From Mycobacterium heckeshornense (GTDB lineage Bacteria; Actinomycetota; Actinomycetes; Mycobacteriales; Mycobacteriaceae): DNA of 64,000 bases. Position 1 is the stretch's first letter; each line of letters opens with the position of its first letter. The position numbers were made by a program, and so were the translations under genes. Positions 37,697-46,518 of the stretch are shown one piece after another. Location: NCBI RefSeq assembly GCF_016592155.1, contig NZ_AP024237.1, positions 3,410,001 through 3,474,000 of the forward strand. Reading direction: 5' to 3'. Under the pieces are notes generated by a model. It did not search any database and had not been told where the DNA came from. It worked only from the letters and a program-made list of their open reading frames with translations.

Positions 37697-38857
37697 CTAG
37701 CTGACCGGTCGCAGCGCAGCCGGGGTGAGATCACTCAACGCGGGATAGCCGTCGACGGCCATGATGAGGTCGGCTTCGGCCAGCAGCGCGCGCAGCACGT
37801 GAACGACGCCGTCGATTCCGCCGAGGGCCAGCCCGTAGGCGTACGGACGCCCGATGCCGACTGCGGTCGCGCCCAGCGCCAGGGCCTTGATGATGTCCGC
37901 GCCGCTGCGCACGCCCGAGTCGAACAGCACCGGCAGCCCGTCTGCGGCCTCCACCACGCCCGGCAGACAGTCCAGCGCCGGCAGACCGCCGTTGGCTTGG
38001 CGCCCGCCGTGGTTGGAGCAGTAGATGGCGTCGACGCCACCATCCTTGGCGCGCCGGGCGTCGTCGGGGTGGCAGATGCCCTTGACGATCAGCGGCAGCT
38101 TGGTCAGCGACCGCAGCCACGGCAGGTCATCCCACGTCAGCGCATTGCCGAACAGTTGAACCCAGCGCAGCACGGCGCCCTGGGGATCTTCCTCCGGCGG
38201 GCGTTTCAGGCCGGCGCGAAAAACCGGATCGCCGGTGTAGTTGCTCAGGCAATGCCCCCGCAGTTGCGGGAAGTTCGCCGTGCTCAGATCCCGCGGCCGC
38301 CACCCGGGCACCCAGGTATCCAGTGTGACCACGATGCCCTTGTAGCCCGCGGCTTCGGCGCGGTGCACGAAGCTGGCCGCCAACTCCCGATCCGTGGGTG
38401 TGTACAGCTGAAAAAAACCTGGGGTGTCGCCGAATTCGGCGGCCACCTGTTCGAGCGGGTCGGCGGTCAGGGTCGACACCATCATGGGAACACCGGTGCG
38501 GGCGGCCGCGCGGGCGGTCGCCAGGTCGCCGTGACCGTCTTGGGCACAGATGCCGATGACCCCGATGGGCGCCATGAACACCGGTGACGGCAACGACAGC
38601 CCGAACAACTCGACGGATAGGTCGCGGTCCTGGGCACCGACGAACATCCGCGGGATCAGGCCCCAGCGCTCAAATGCGGTGCAGTTCGCCCGCTGGGTGC
38701 GCTCGTCGCCGGCGCCGCCCGCGACATACGACCACACCCATGGCGGCATCGCGGCCCGGGCGTTGGCCTCCAGCTCGGCGAAGGCCATGGGCAGCGACGG
38801 GACGACGCCCGCTAGACCCTGGAGGTAGATCTCGTTCTGGTAATCGGAGAACGCCAC
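37697..38857 (-). CDS. Lactate 2-monooxygenase (FMN alpha-hydroxy-acid oxidase family)
   Basis: A 386-residue FMN enzyme resembling M. smegmatis lactate 2-monooxygenase in length and along its sequence (YENEIYxQGLxGV-like start, [32 protein letters not shown]). The active-site His-Arg is in [11 protein letters not shown] and the phosphate-binding loop in [19 protein letters not shown]. It converts lactate to acetate, CO2 and water; related members act on other 2-hydroxy acids. The GTG at 38857 is chosen from the conserved N-terminus. It is not at this place in M. tuberculosis, so it is an insertion between xerC and viuB. Confidence 0.88.
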   Translation of the reverse strand: MAFSDYQNEIYLQGLAGVVPSLPMAFAELEANARAAMPPWVWSYVAGGAGDERTQRANCTAFERWGLIPRMFVGAQDRDLSVELFGLSLPSPVFMAPIGVIGICAQDGHGDLATARAAARTGVPMMVSTLTADPLEQVAAEFGDTPGFFQLYTPTDRELAASFVHRAEAAGYKGIVVTLDTWVPGWRPRDLSTANFPQLRGHCLSNYTGDPVFRAGLKRPPEEDPQGAVLRWVQLFGNALTWDDLPWLRSLTKLPLIVKGICHPDDARRAKDGGVDAIYCSNHGGRQANGGLPALDCLPGVVEAADGLPVLFDSGVRSGADIIKALALGATAVGIGRPYAYGLALGGIDGVVHVLRALLAEADLIMAVDGYPALSDLTPAALRPVS

Positions 38858-38880
38858 AACATTGAGGATGCCAGGCGCGA

Positions 38881-39735
38881 TCAGTCCGCGACCCCGGCCG
38901 CCTCGGCTTCGGCGAGTTCCTTCTTCCACTGCCGAAACGTTTCTTCGGTGCGGCCGCGCCGCCAGTAACCGGAGATCGACGCCCATTCCGCGTCGACTGC
39001 ACGGTCCTTGCGGATGTAGGGGCGAAGATTGTGCATGACAGCCTGGGCTTCTCCGTGGATGAAGACGTGCACCTGACCGGGCAACCATTGGGTGGTCTTG
39101 ACCGCCTCGATCAGCGGCGCGTGGTCGCCGGCGCGATCCTCGGGCACCAGATCGGCGCGCCCACCACGGTATATCCAATTCACCTGTACCGATTTCGGTG
39201 CGGCCAGCGCGATCTCGTCTTCGGGTCCGGAGATCTCGATGAATGCCTTACCAACCGCGTTGTCCGGCAACGCTTCTAGAGCAGCGGCGATGGCGGGAAG
39301 GGCGGATTCATCGCCGGCCAGCAGATGCCAGTCGGCGGAGGGGTCTGGGGCATAGGCGCCGCCGGGGCCCATCAAATACATCGGCTGACCGGGCTGCGCC
39401 GTGTCCGCCCAAGGCCCGGCGACCCCGTGCTCGCCGTGCACCACGACGTCGATGGTCAGCTCGCCGACCACCGGGTCTGCACGGCGAACGGTCATCGTGC
39501 GGATCAGCGGCTGCTTGTCGGCAGGCAGACCGGCGAAGCTGTCCAGCGTCAACGGACGCGGCAGCTCGGCCACATCGACGTCGTCGGCGACGAATACCAG
39601 CTTGACATACGAATCGGTGAATTCGTTCGGTGCGAACGTGTCGAAGCCGCTGCCGCCGAGCACTACCCGCACGAGATGCGGCGCGAGTTGTTCACGCCGC
39701 ACCACTTCGAAGGTGTGCACTGGTCGACCCGCCAC
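38881..39735 (-). CDS. viuB: Siderophore-interacting FAD protein, ViuB-like
   Basis: A 284-residue protein of the SIP family, orthologous by position to Rv2895c. The FAD-binding barrel ([20 protein letters not shown] with [11 protein letters not shown]) is followed by the SIP domain ([28 protein letters not shown]). It reduces ferric siderophores in the cytosol with NAD(P)H. ATG 39735. Confidence 0.92.
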   Translation of the reverse strand: MAGRPVHTFEVVRREQLAPHLVRVVLGGSGFDTFAPNEFTDSYVKLVFVADDVDVAELPRPLTLDSFAGLPADKQPLIRTMTVRRADPVVGELTIDVVVHGEHGVAGPWADTAQPGQPMYLMGPGGAYAPDPSADWHLLAGDESALPAIAAALEALPDNAVGKAFIEISGPEDEIALAAPKSVQVNWIYRGGRADLVPEDRAGDHAPLIEAVKTTQWLPGQVHVFIHGEAQAVMHNLRPYIRKDRAVDAEWASISGYWRRGRTEETFRQWKKELAEAEAAGVAD

Positions 39736-39768
39736 ATCGCCTCCCTCCAGAGCGGACCGTCTGCCCGA

Positions 39769-40941
39769 CTATACGAGCCGGCCAGTTCGCGCTGGCTGCT
39801 GTGTACCCACCCGGACGATCCTCCAACGACCCTCGCGCTGCTCGGCTAAACCGGCAACCTCAAGCATCGCCAACGGCCCGAACACCTGAGCCGGCGCCAG
39901 TCCCGACCCGACGGCAATCTCGTCGATCGTGGCGCCGCCGCGGCCCGGCAACGCCTCATACACCTGCCGCTCGGTGTCGCTGAGCGCGTCCAACGCCGTC
40001 GCGGGCCGCGGGTCGCCGGGCGCCAGTTCCCCGATGCGACCGACCAACTCGACGACATCGCCGGAGCGGGTAACCACCTCCGCACCCGCACGCAGCAGCG
40101 CGTGACAGCCCGCCGACGCCGACGACGTGACCGGCCCGGGAACCGCGCCCACCACCCGCCCCAAGGCCCGTGCCCACGCCGCGGTGTTCGCCGCGCCGCT
40201 GCGCAGCCCGGCCTCCACCACCACCGCCGCGCCCGCGAACGCGGCGACCAACCGGTTGCGCGTCAAAAACCGGTGGCGGGCCGGCCGCACACCAGGAGGG
40301 TATTCGGTGACGAGCAGACCGTGCCCGCCGATCCGATGCAGCAGCGCCGAATGACCTGCCGGGTACGGAATGTCGATCCCACCGGCAAGCACGGCCAGGG
40401 TAATCCCGTCGGCTGCCAGCGCGGCGCGGTGGGCCATGCCGTCGATGCCATAGGCGCCCCCGGAGACAACCGCGACGCCTTTCTCGGACAGTCCCGCGGC
40501 GAGCTCGGCCGCCACGTGCTCGCCGTAGGCGGTCGCAGCGCGGGTTCCGACGATGGCCGCGGCGCGTTGGGCGGTTTCGTCGAGGCGCGCGGGTCCCTGC
40601 GCCCACAGCACCATCGGTGTCCTGCCCTGTGGTTTAGCCTGGACCGCAGCGCTGCCGAACGCGGCGAACGCGAGCATCGGCCACTCGTCGTCGCCGGGCG
40701 TGATCAGCCGCCCGCCACGGCGACGCAGAAGCTCCAGATCGGCTGTTGCATAGTCGATTTCGCGTCTGGCTTCGGTACGCCGGGCAAGCATGTGGTCGAC
40801 CTGCCCGCGCCGAACCCGTTCGGCCGCCTCGACCGCACCGACGCGTTGGACCAACGCCGCCAGCTCGACGCACGGCGGTTCAGCCACCCGCGACAGATAC
40901 GCCCAGGCCCGCATCGTCGGATCGTTGGCCGACTCGGTCAT
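39769..40941 (-). CDS. dprA: DNA-processing protein DprA
   Basis: A 390-residue DprA/Smf. The Rossmann-like domain has IVGTRAATAYGE, SGGAYGIDGMAHRAAL and FLTRNRLVAAF; a C-terminal winged-helix (ATIDEIAVGSGLAPAQVFGP) follows. It loads RecA on single-stranded DNA in transformation. The ATG at 40941 overlaps the comM stop (ATGA). The frame is open much further upstream inside comM, which is spurious. Confidence 0.94.
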   Translation of the reverse strand: MTESANDPTMRAWAYLSRVAEPPCVELAALVQRVGAVEAAERVRRGQVDHMLARRTEARREIDYATADLELLRRRGGRLITPGDDEWPMLAFAAFGSAAVQAKPQGRTPMVLWAQGPARLDETAQRAAAIVGTRAATAYGEHVAAELAAGLSEKGVAVVSGGAYGIDGMAHRAALAADGITLAVLAGGIDIPYPAGHSALLHRIGGHGLLVTEYPPGVRPARHRFLTRNRLVAAFAGAAVVVEAGLRSGAANTAAWARALGRVVGAVPGPVTSSASAGCHALLRAGAEVVTRSGDVVELVGRIGELAPGDPRPATALDALSDTERQVYEALPGRGGATIDEIAVGSGLAPAQVFGPLAMLEVAGLAEQREGRWRIVRVGTQQPARTGRLV

Positions 40942-42449
40942 CGCGACGCTCCCGGTTGGCGAAAGCTCAGCGCGGCCGCGACCTCGTCGACACCGGGTGC
41001 TGAGCGACCGGCCAAGTCGGCGAGCGTCCATGCGACACGCATGGTCCGATGAACCCCGCGGATGCTGAGCAGGCCGCGGTCCAGTGCGGCGCGCAGCGGT
41101 GCCATCGCCACGCTGTCCAGCCGGAACCTCCGCCGCAGCAGCGCACCGCCGACCTCGGCATTGGTACGGAATCCGTATGGTCGCCACCGATCGGCGGCCG
41201 CGTCTCGGGCCTGAGCGACCCGGCGGCGCACCTGCGCCGTCGACTCGCCCCGAGTAGCCGAGAACGCGCCGGCCCGCACTGCGTGCATCTCCACCCGCAG
41301 GTCGACCCGATCCAGCAGGGGACCCGACAGCCTGCCCAGATAGCGCCGTTTCGCCGCGGCGGGACAGATGCAGTCCTGCGGATCCGCTGGCGCGCACGGA
41401 CACGGGTTCGCCGCCAGCACCAACTGAAAGCGCGCCGGGTAGCGCGCCACGCCGTCGCGGCGTGCGATGCGAATCTCTCCTTCTTCCAACGGTGTTCGCA
41501 AAGCCTCCAGGGCACTGACACCGATTTCGGCGCACTCGTCAAGAAACAGCACTCCGCGGTGGGCGCAGCTGACCGCGCCCGGGCGCGCCATCCCCGAGCC
41601 GCCCCCGACGAGCGCGGCGACGCTGGAGCTGTGATGCGGCGCGACGAACGGCGGCCTGGTGATCAGCGGCGTCGCGTCCGACAACAGCCCGGCCACCGAG
41701 TGAATCGCGGTCACTTCCAGCGACTCGCTTTCCGACAGCGGTGGCAGCAAGCCCGGAAGACGTTGCGCCAGCATGGTTTTGCCTACTCCGGGCGGGCCGG
41801 TCAGCATGAGGTGATGCCCTCCGGCGGCCGCCACCTCCACCGCGAAGCGGGCCTGCGCCTGCCCCACCACGTCAGCGAGGTCGGCCGCCGGCTCGGGCGC
41901 AGCGGATGTCGCGCTGATCCGGTCTTCCAGCGACGCCGCACCGCTCAGCCAGGTTTGCAGTTGTCCCAGGGTGCGCACACCCCAGACGTCGATGCCGTCG
42001 ACAAGGCTGGCCTCCGCCAGGTTGCCGACCGGCACCACGGCGGCCGACCAACCGTCAGCCTTGGCGGCCACCACTGCCGGCAGCACCCCCCGCACCGGGC
42101 GTACCCGCCCGTCCAGTGCCAGTTCCCCCAGCAGCACCGTGGTTTCCAGCCGCCGCCACGGCTTTCTTCGCTGCGCGCTCAGCACCGCCGCCGCCAGGGC
42201 CAGGTCGTAGACCGACCCCATCTTGGGCAGCGTGGCCGGCGACAACGCCAGGGTCAGCCGGCTCATCGGCCACTGGTTGCCACAGTTGGTGATGGCCGCA
42301 CGGACCCGGTCCCGGGATTCCTGCAGGGCGGCGTCGGGCAGGCCCACCAGGTGCACGCCCGGCAGTCCCGAGGTGATGTCGGCTTCGATTTCGACGATCT
42401 CACCGTCCAAGCCACGCACCGCGACCGAGAACGCCCGCCCCAAGGCCAT
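40938..42449 (-). CDS. comM: ComM-like AAA+ helicase (Mg chelatase-related)
   Basis: A 503-residue YifB/ComM protein. An N-terminal Lon-like fold domain (MALGRAFSVAVRGLDGEIVE) is followed by an AAA+ core with Walker A GPPGVGKTMLA and Walker B GVLFLDECAE, and a Cys-rich insert ANPCPCAPADPQDCICP. ComM promotes branch migration during integration of transforming DNA in other bacteria. It shares one base with the UPF0102 gene stop and overlaps dprA. Confidence 0.94.
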   Translation of the reverse strand: MALGRAFSVAVRGLDGEIVEIEADITSGLPGVHLVGLPDAALQESRDRVRAAITNCGNQWPMSRLTLALSPATLPKMGSVYDLALAAAVLSAQRRKPWRRLETTVLLGELALDGRVRPVRGVLPAVVAAKADGWSAAVVPVGNLAEASLVDGIDVWGVRTLGQLQTWLSGAASLEDRISATSAAPEPAADLADVVGQAQARFAVEVAAAGGHHLMLTGPPGVGKTMLAQRLPGLLPPLSESESLEVTAIHSVAGLLSDATPLITRPPFVAPHHSSSVAALVGGGSGMARPGAVSCAHRGVLFLDECAEIGVSALEALRTPLEEGEIRIARRDGVARYPARFQLVLAANPCPCAPADPQDCICPAAAKRRYLGRLSGPLLDRVDLRVEMHAVRAGAFSATRGESTAQVRRRVAQARDAAADRWRPYGFRTNAEVGGALLRRRFRLDSVAMAPLRAALDRGLLSIRGVHRTMRVAWTLADLAGRSAPGVDEVAAALSFRQPGASR

Positions 42450-42817
42450 CAGCCGATCCCTTGCAGATGGATGATCTCGGGCGCGCGACAGCGCCCGATT
42501 CGCACGCCGACGACGTCGATGCGGATCGCCGCCCACCCGCGGTCCTGACCGGCCAGCCACAGCCCGGCCAGCCGGCGCAGCCGGCGCGCCTTCTGCGGGG
42601 TCACCGCGTTCGCCAGGCCGCCGAAACCGTCGCCGGTACGGGTCTTGACCTCAACGAACACCACTGTGCGCGAAGCGGCGTCGACGGCGATCACGTCTAT
42701 TTCGCCATACCGGCACCGCCAGTTGCGGGTCAAAATCCGCAGCCCCGACCGGGTCAGGTGATCGACGGCCAGTTGTTCGCCCAGTGCTCCCAGCTCGGCC
42801 CGCGTCAACGTCGTCAT
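42449..42817 (-). CDS. UPF0102/YraN-family nuclease-like protein
   Basis: A 122-residue protein of the endonuclease-like YraN family (Rv2898c). RNWRCRYGEIDVIA and VVFVEVKTRTGDGFG give the E-x-D-ExK nuclease-type site. The start is ATG 42817, where the conserved TLTRAELGALGEQLAVDHL begins. First gene of the UPF0102-comM-dprA unit. Confidence 0.9.
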   Translation of the reverse strand: MTTLTRAELGALGEQLAVDHLTRSGLRILTRNWRCRYGEIDVIAVDAASRTVVFVEVKTRTGDGFGGLANAVTPQKARRLRRLAGLWLAGQDRGWAAIRIDVVGVRIGRCRAPEIIHLQGIG

Positions 42818-42948
42818 GCCGTCACAGTGCCTTTCAGCGCCGACACGGCAAGCCGACACCAATGCGGCCACCACATCGCGGCGCCCGGTTATCCCCAGTT
42901 ACGCATCGATGCACAGCAGGGCATCGCGGGGCCAGCGCTGCGAGTTCG

Positions 42949-43656
42949 CTACGACGGGGTGAACTGGGCCAGCTCGTAGATGCCGAGGCTTTTTTCGATG
43001 TCGGCAACGTGGTCGACGATCCCTTCGAAGCCGGCGTGCCCGAAACGGCGGTGCTCCTCGTCTTCGAATGTGTCGGCCAGCTCGAGAAACTCCCTGGCGG
43101 GCATGGTGTCACGCAATGCCGGGAACACGACGGTGTCCTCGCGCGCCTCGTGGGGCTCGTACATGCGCACAAAAGCCGACAGGTCGCGCATCAACCGCTC
43201 CCGGCTTTGTGGATCCGGGGCAGCCGGGGCGCTGGTCGCAGCGAGCACCCGATCCGTCAGCGCGCGGCCCCGCTGGTGCTGGGTGCGCAAAATCGCAGTG
43301 ACGTCGGTGAGCTTGCCGGCCTGTTCGAGTCGGGGAAACACGTACTGCTCTTCGAGGTGCTCGTGATAATCCTCGATGAAATTGCGAATGATGCCCGCCC
43401 CGGCGGCCAGCGGCTTGACCGGTATCGGCTCGCCCGCTTCAAGACGGCGGATGGCTTCGCGGTAGATCAACAGCACCCGTTTAAGCACCCCGTGCTCGCG
43501 CATCAAGTCTTCGGGCGGCGTGACTGACGGCTCTTGCTGGGGCGCATGCGGTTTCGGTGACGGGCCGCCACAAGCGGCCGAAGCTAAGCCGCCTGCGACG
43601 ACCGGGATCGCCAGCAGCTCACGCCGGCCAAGCCTCGAGGCAATTCGTTCAGACAT
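42949..43656 (-). CDS. Exported hemerythrin-domain protein, last gene of the fluoride-riboswitch operon
   Basis: A 235-residue protein. The N-terminus has RLGRRELLAIPVVAGG, a twin-Arg-like signal, then LASAACGG, possibly a lipidated Cys. The rest is a hemerythrin HHE bundle with metal-ligand candidates: MREHGVLKRV, DYHEHLEEQYVFP, RTQHQRGR and MYEPHEAREDTVVFP. Hemerythrins bind O2 or NO at a di-iron site. It starts 40 bp after hyfB (ATG 43656, AAGGA upstream) on the same strand, so it is probably cotranscribed with the Hyc-like complex. Confidence 0.82.
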   Translation of the reverse strand: MSERIASRLGRRELLAIPVVAGGLASAACGGPSPKPHAPQQEPSVTPPEDLMREHGVLKRVLLIYREAIRRLEAGEPIPVKPLAAGAGIIRNFIEDYHEHLEEQYVFPRLEQAGKLTDVTAILRTQHQRGRALTDRVLAATSAPAAPDPQSRERLMRDLSAFVRMYEPHEAREDTVVFPALRDTMPAREFLELADTFEDEEHRRFGHAGFEGIVDHVADIEKSLGIYELAQFTPS

Positions 43657-43696
43657 GCTCGGCAATCCTTCCTTGGCACTCGCTGATCGACGGGCC

Positions 43697-45724
43697 TCAG
43701 GCGGTCGCGATCACCACGGCGAGAACGGCCAGCACCGCGATGAGCATGTAGGTCATGTAGGCGTCCAGGCGGCCGGACTGGAGCAGCTTGGCGGATCGCG
43801 ACAAAAATATCAGTGCCTGTGCCAGCGGCCGATAGAAGTATCGTTCGACCACATCGACGACGTCCACGCGGTAGGTGCGCGGCACAGCTGTGCGACCGGC
43901 AGGGCCGTCTGCGGTGTCGACCAATTCGGATCGGGTCAGCAGCAGCGTCGAGAGGACGGTGCGAACCGGGTTGGCATAACCGAATGACGTGTAGCCGACT
44001 CCCCGGTCGACGCCCGGCGACGCCGACGACCATGGAACGACTCGACGGGTTCGGAACGGGTTACGGCCGGCGAACATCGCCGTAAACCCGGCGATCACCA
44101 CCGCCATCGCGGGAAGCACGATCCATAGCCAACTCGGCGAAAGCGCTGAGAAGTCTGCGTAAACCGGCTGGAGCACCCACGGTTTGGCGTTTGCCCCCGC
44201 CGCGTTAGTGCCCACCAACGGCAATAGGCCAGCTCCGATCACACGTACCTGCATCGGTGCGAACGCGCCGATTCCCAGGCAGCCGGCCACCAACACGCCG
44301 ACGCCGAAGCGGTACGGCCATTGGCGGTCTGGGCGCGCGAGACCGGGATCGAGCGGCGGCTCTCCGATGCGCACCGGTCCGAAAGCCGTCAGCGCGACGA
44401 CCCGAACGAACGTCACCGCCGCGATGCCGACCGTCAGCGCGATCAATGCTCCGGCCGCGGCGGTCGACAGTTGCAGGGCAAGGCTGGACACCCGGAACTG
44501 CTGCATCAACGACTCGAGCGTGAACCATTCCGAGGCGAATCCGGCAGTCAACGGCAATCCGGCCAGGGTCAGCGACCCGACCACCAAACCCGTTCCCGCC
44601 CAAGGTAGGCGACGCGCCACCCCGCCCAGCCGGTCCAGATCGGTGGTTCCGGTTGCCTGCTCGATCGTCGAGGCCGACACGAACAGCAGTGTCTTGCCCA
44701 AAGCGTGGGCCATCACTTGGGCGGTACCGGCCACCAGCCCGGCGGCGACCAACCCCGGCTCGCCCGCCGATGCCCCCATCAACGCCACCCCGTAACCGGC
44801 CGTGATCAACCCGGCATTTTCCACGCTCGACCAGGAGATCAACGCCGCCAGGTCCGCATTGACGGCGGCGTGGGCAATGCCCAGGATGGCCGTCGCTCCC
44901 CCGACCACTAGCACCACGCAGGCCAGCCAGACCGGCGGCGGTCCCAGCGCGTTCAGTGTGCGCCACATTCCGTAGAAGCCGACGTTGACGGCCACACCGG
45001 CCATCACGGCGCGTGCCGGGCCCGGGGCCGCCGCATAACCACGCGGCATCCAGATGTGGGCGGGCACGAGCCCAACTTTGATACCAAACCCCAAGAGCAG
45101 CAGCGCATACGCCGCCTGGCCGGCGACGCTGCGGGGATCCACCGCGCTCGCGGTGAAAACGAATGTATGCGTGCGCCCGGCCAGCAGCAGAGCCCCTAGC
45201 AGCACCGCAGCACCGCTAGCCTTTCCGAAAACCCCGGTGATCACCGACGCCTCCATCCGGCCCGGCAACCCGCGGTCGTAGCCGGCCAACAGGTAGAAGG
45301 CGATCGTCAGTGTTTCCCAACCGAACAGCAGCACGAAGAAGTTGTCGGTGGTGATGATCACCGCGACTGCGGCCAGCGCAGCGCCGACCGCGGCCGGCAG
45401 CCGGGGACGATTGCGGTTGGCCGACGCTGCCGCGGCCGCCAGCACCGGGACCGCAACCCCGAACGAAACGATCAAGAACAATCCCGACAGCGCATCAACG
45501 CTCAGACTGGCCGGGCCGAGTCCAGCCAACCCACCAAGCTCCAAACGCCCGGTATGACCGGATAATCCGCGGGCACCGGCGATCACGAACACCGATGCAG
45601 CGGCGATGTTCACCCCCCACGCGCTAAGGCCCAGGCGCAGCCGTGCCCGGTCGGTGCCGCCCATCGCCGCGCACCAGCCGATCGATACCGCCGCTGCCGC
45701 CAAGGCCAACCCCACGGCGATCAC
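43697..45724 (-). CDS. HyfB/Rv0083-like proton-translocating membrane subunit
   Basis: A 675-residue membrane protein of the NuoL/HyfB class (proton_antipo_M) with about 15 hydrophobic segments. FFVLLFGWETLTIAFYLLAG carries the conserved Glu and KVGLVPAHIWMPRGYAAAPG the conserved Lys/His of the discontinuous helix. Its GTG start overlaps the stop of the ferredoxin/NuoB-like gene (GTGA). The M. tuberculosis homolog Rv0083 stands at the head of its cluster; here the gene is near the end. Confidence 0.9.
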   Translation of the reverse strand: MIAVGLALAAAAVSIGWCAAMGGTDRARLRLGLSAWGVNIAAASVFVIAGARGLSGHTGRLELGGLAGLGPASLSVDALSGLFLIVSFGVAVPVLAAAAASANRNRPRLPAAVGAALAAVAVIITTDNFFVLLFGWETLTIAFYLLAGYDRGLPGRMEASVITGVFGKASGAAVLLGALLLAGRTHTFVFTASAVDPRSVAGQAAYALLLLGFGIKVGLVPAHIWMPRGYAAAPGPARAVMAGVAVNVGFYGMWRTLNALGPPPVWLACVVLVVGGATAILGIAHAAVNADLAALISWSSVENAGLITAGYGVALMGASAGEPGLVAAGLVAGTAQVMAHALGKTLLFVSASTIEQATGTTDLDRLGGVARRLPWAGTGLVVGSLTLAGLPLTAGFASEWFTLESLMQQFRVSSLALQLSTAAAGALIALTVGIAAVTFVRVVALTAFGPVRIGEPPLDPGLARPDRQWPYRFGVGVLVAGCLGIGAFAPMQVRVIGAGLLPLVGTNAAGANAKPWVLQPVYADFSALSPSWLWIVLPAMAVVIAGFTAMFAGRNPFRTRRVVPWSSASPGVDRGVGYTSFGYANPVRTVLSTLLLTRSELVDTADGPAGRTAVPRTYRVDVVDVVERYFYRPLAQALIFLSRSAKLLQSGRLDAYMTYMLIAVLAVLAVVIATA

Positions 45725-46518
45725 TGCGCGCTCCTCTTCTGGCGCGACGGAACCCGACCCAGCGCGAGCAGGATGCCGTGCAACACACTGAATGGCGAGG
45801 CCGGCGCGCCGGGCACCCACACGTCGACAGGCACCAGGTCGGAGACTCCGGTACCGCCGATGTATCCACCGCCGAGGACCCCTCCGCTGATGGCATCGGT
45901 ACCCACGGCGATGACCACGGTGGGTGCGGGCATCGCGTCGAGCGTGCGGCGCAGCGGCTCGACCATCCCGGACACACCGATGCCTGTCACCAGCAAGATG
46001 TCGGCATGACGAGGGCTGGCGGTGAAGAAGATTCCGAGGCGGTGCACGTCGTAGACCGGGTTGGTCAGCGCCTGGATCTCCCATTCGTCGCTGCCGTTGG
46101 ACCCGGCGTCGACGTGACGAATATGCACCGAGCGCCGCAGCCTGCGCACCCGGCGGGCCAGGCTCGCGCGCAGCTCGCCGAGTGCCTCGTCGCTTTCGTC
46201 GACTTCTCCCACCACCAGCGCTGACCGAGTCAGTTGTGCGGTGGCGCAGCCTTTTTCCCAGGCAAACCAGGCAGGGGCCAGGTTGACGCAACGCCCGCAC
46301 ATTATGCAGCGGCCCCGGTCCAGCCTTGGTCGTGGTTGCACCGAGATCGCATCGGTCGGACATGCGGCGGCCGCCCGGGCAACCTCGTCCGGCACCGTCG
46401 CGGCCGGATCGCCCACCACGCCCACCGCAGCCGGGAATTGGTCGAAGTACCCGTCTGCCTGCTTGGGCCATCGAGTGGTGACGACTCCGTCGCGTAATCC
46501 TCTGAACACCCACGGCAT
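45721..46518 (-). CDS. Ferredoxin-NuoB/HycG-like fusion lacking the proximal-cluster cysteines
   Basis: A 265-residue protein with two domains. Residues 40-90 form a ferredoxin-like unit whose ACPTDAI and CIMCGRC Cys can bind one 4Fe-4S cluster. Residues 140-260 match NuoB/HycG (ALTNPVYDVHRLGIFFTASP, HADILLVTG, VPVDVWVPG). The cluster ligands of that domain are gone: GSNGSDEWEI where a GxCxGC-type motif is normal, GTDAISGG for GxCAxxGG, VPGAPASP for VPGCPPxP. It resembles Rv0082 in position within such clusters. Electron transfer through this domain by the usual cluster is not possible. Confidence 0.85.
   Translation of the reverse strand: MPWVFRGLRDGVVTTRWPKQADGYFDQFPAAVGVVGDPAATVPDEVARAAAACPTDAISVQPRPRLDRGRCIMCGRCVNLAPAWFAWEKGCATAQLTRSALVVGEVDESDEALGELRASLARRVRRLRRSVHIRHVDAGSNGSDEWEIQALTNPVYDVHRLGIFFTASPRHADILLVTGIGVSGMVEPLRRTLDAMPAPTVVIAVGTDAISGGVLGGGYIGGTGVSDLVPVDVWVPGAPASPFSVLHGILLALGRVPSRQKRSAQ

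Noticed and set aside
41049..42548. Long plus-strand frame (499 codons) opposite comM
   Set aside because: High-GC shadow frame; comM has clear AAA+ motifs and operon overlaps on the other strand.
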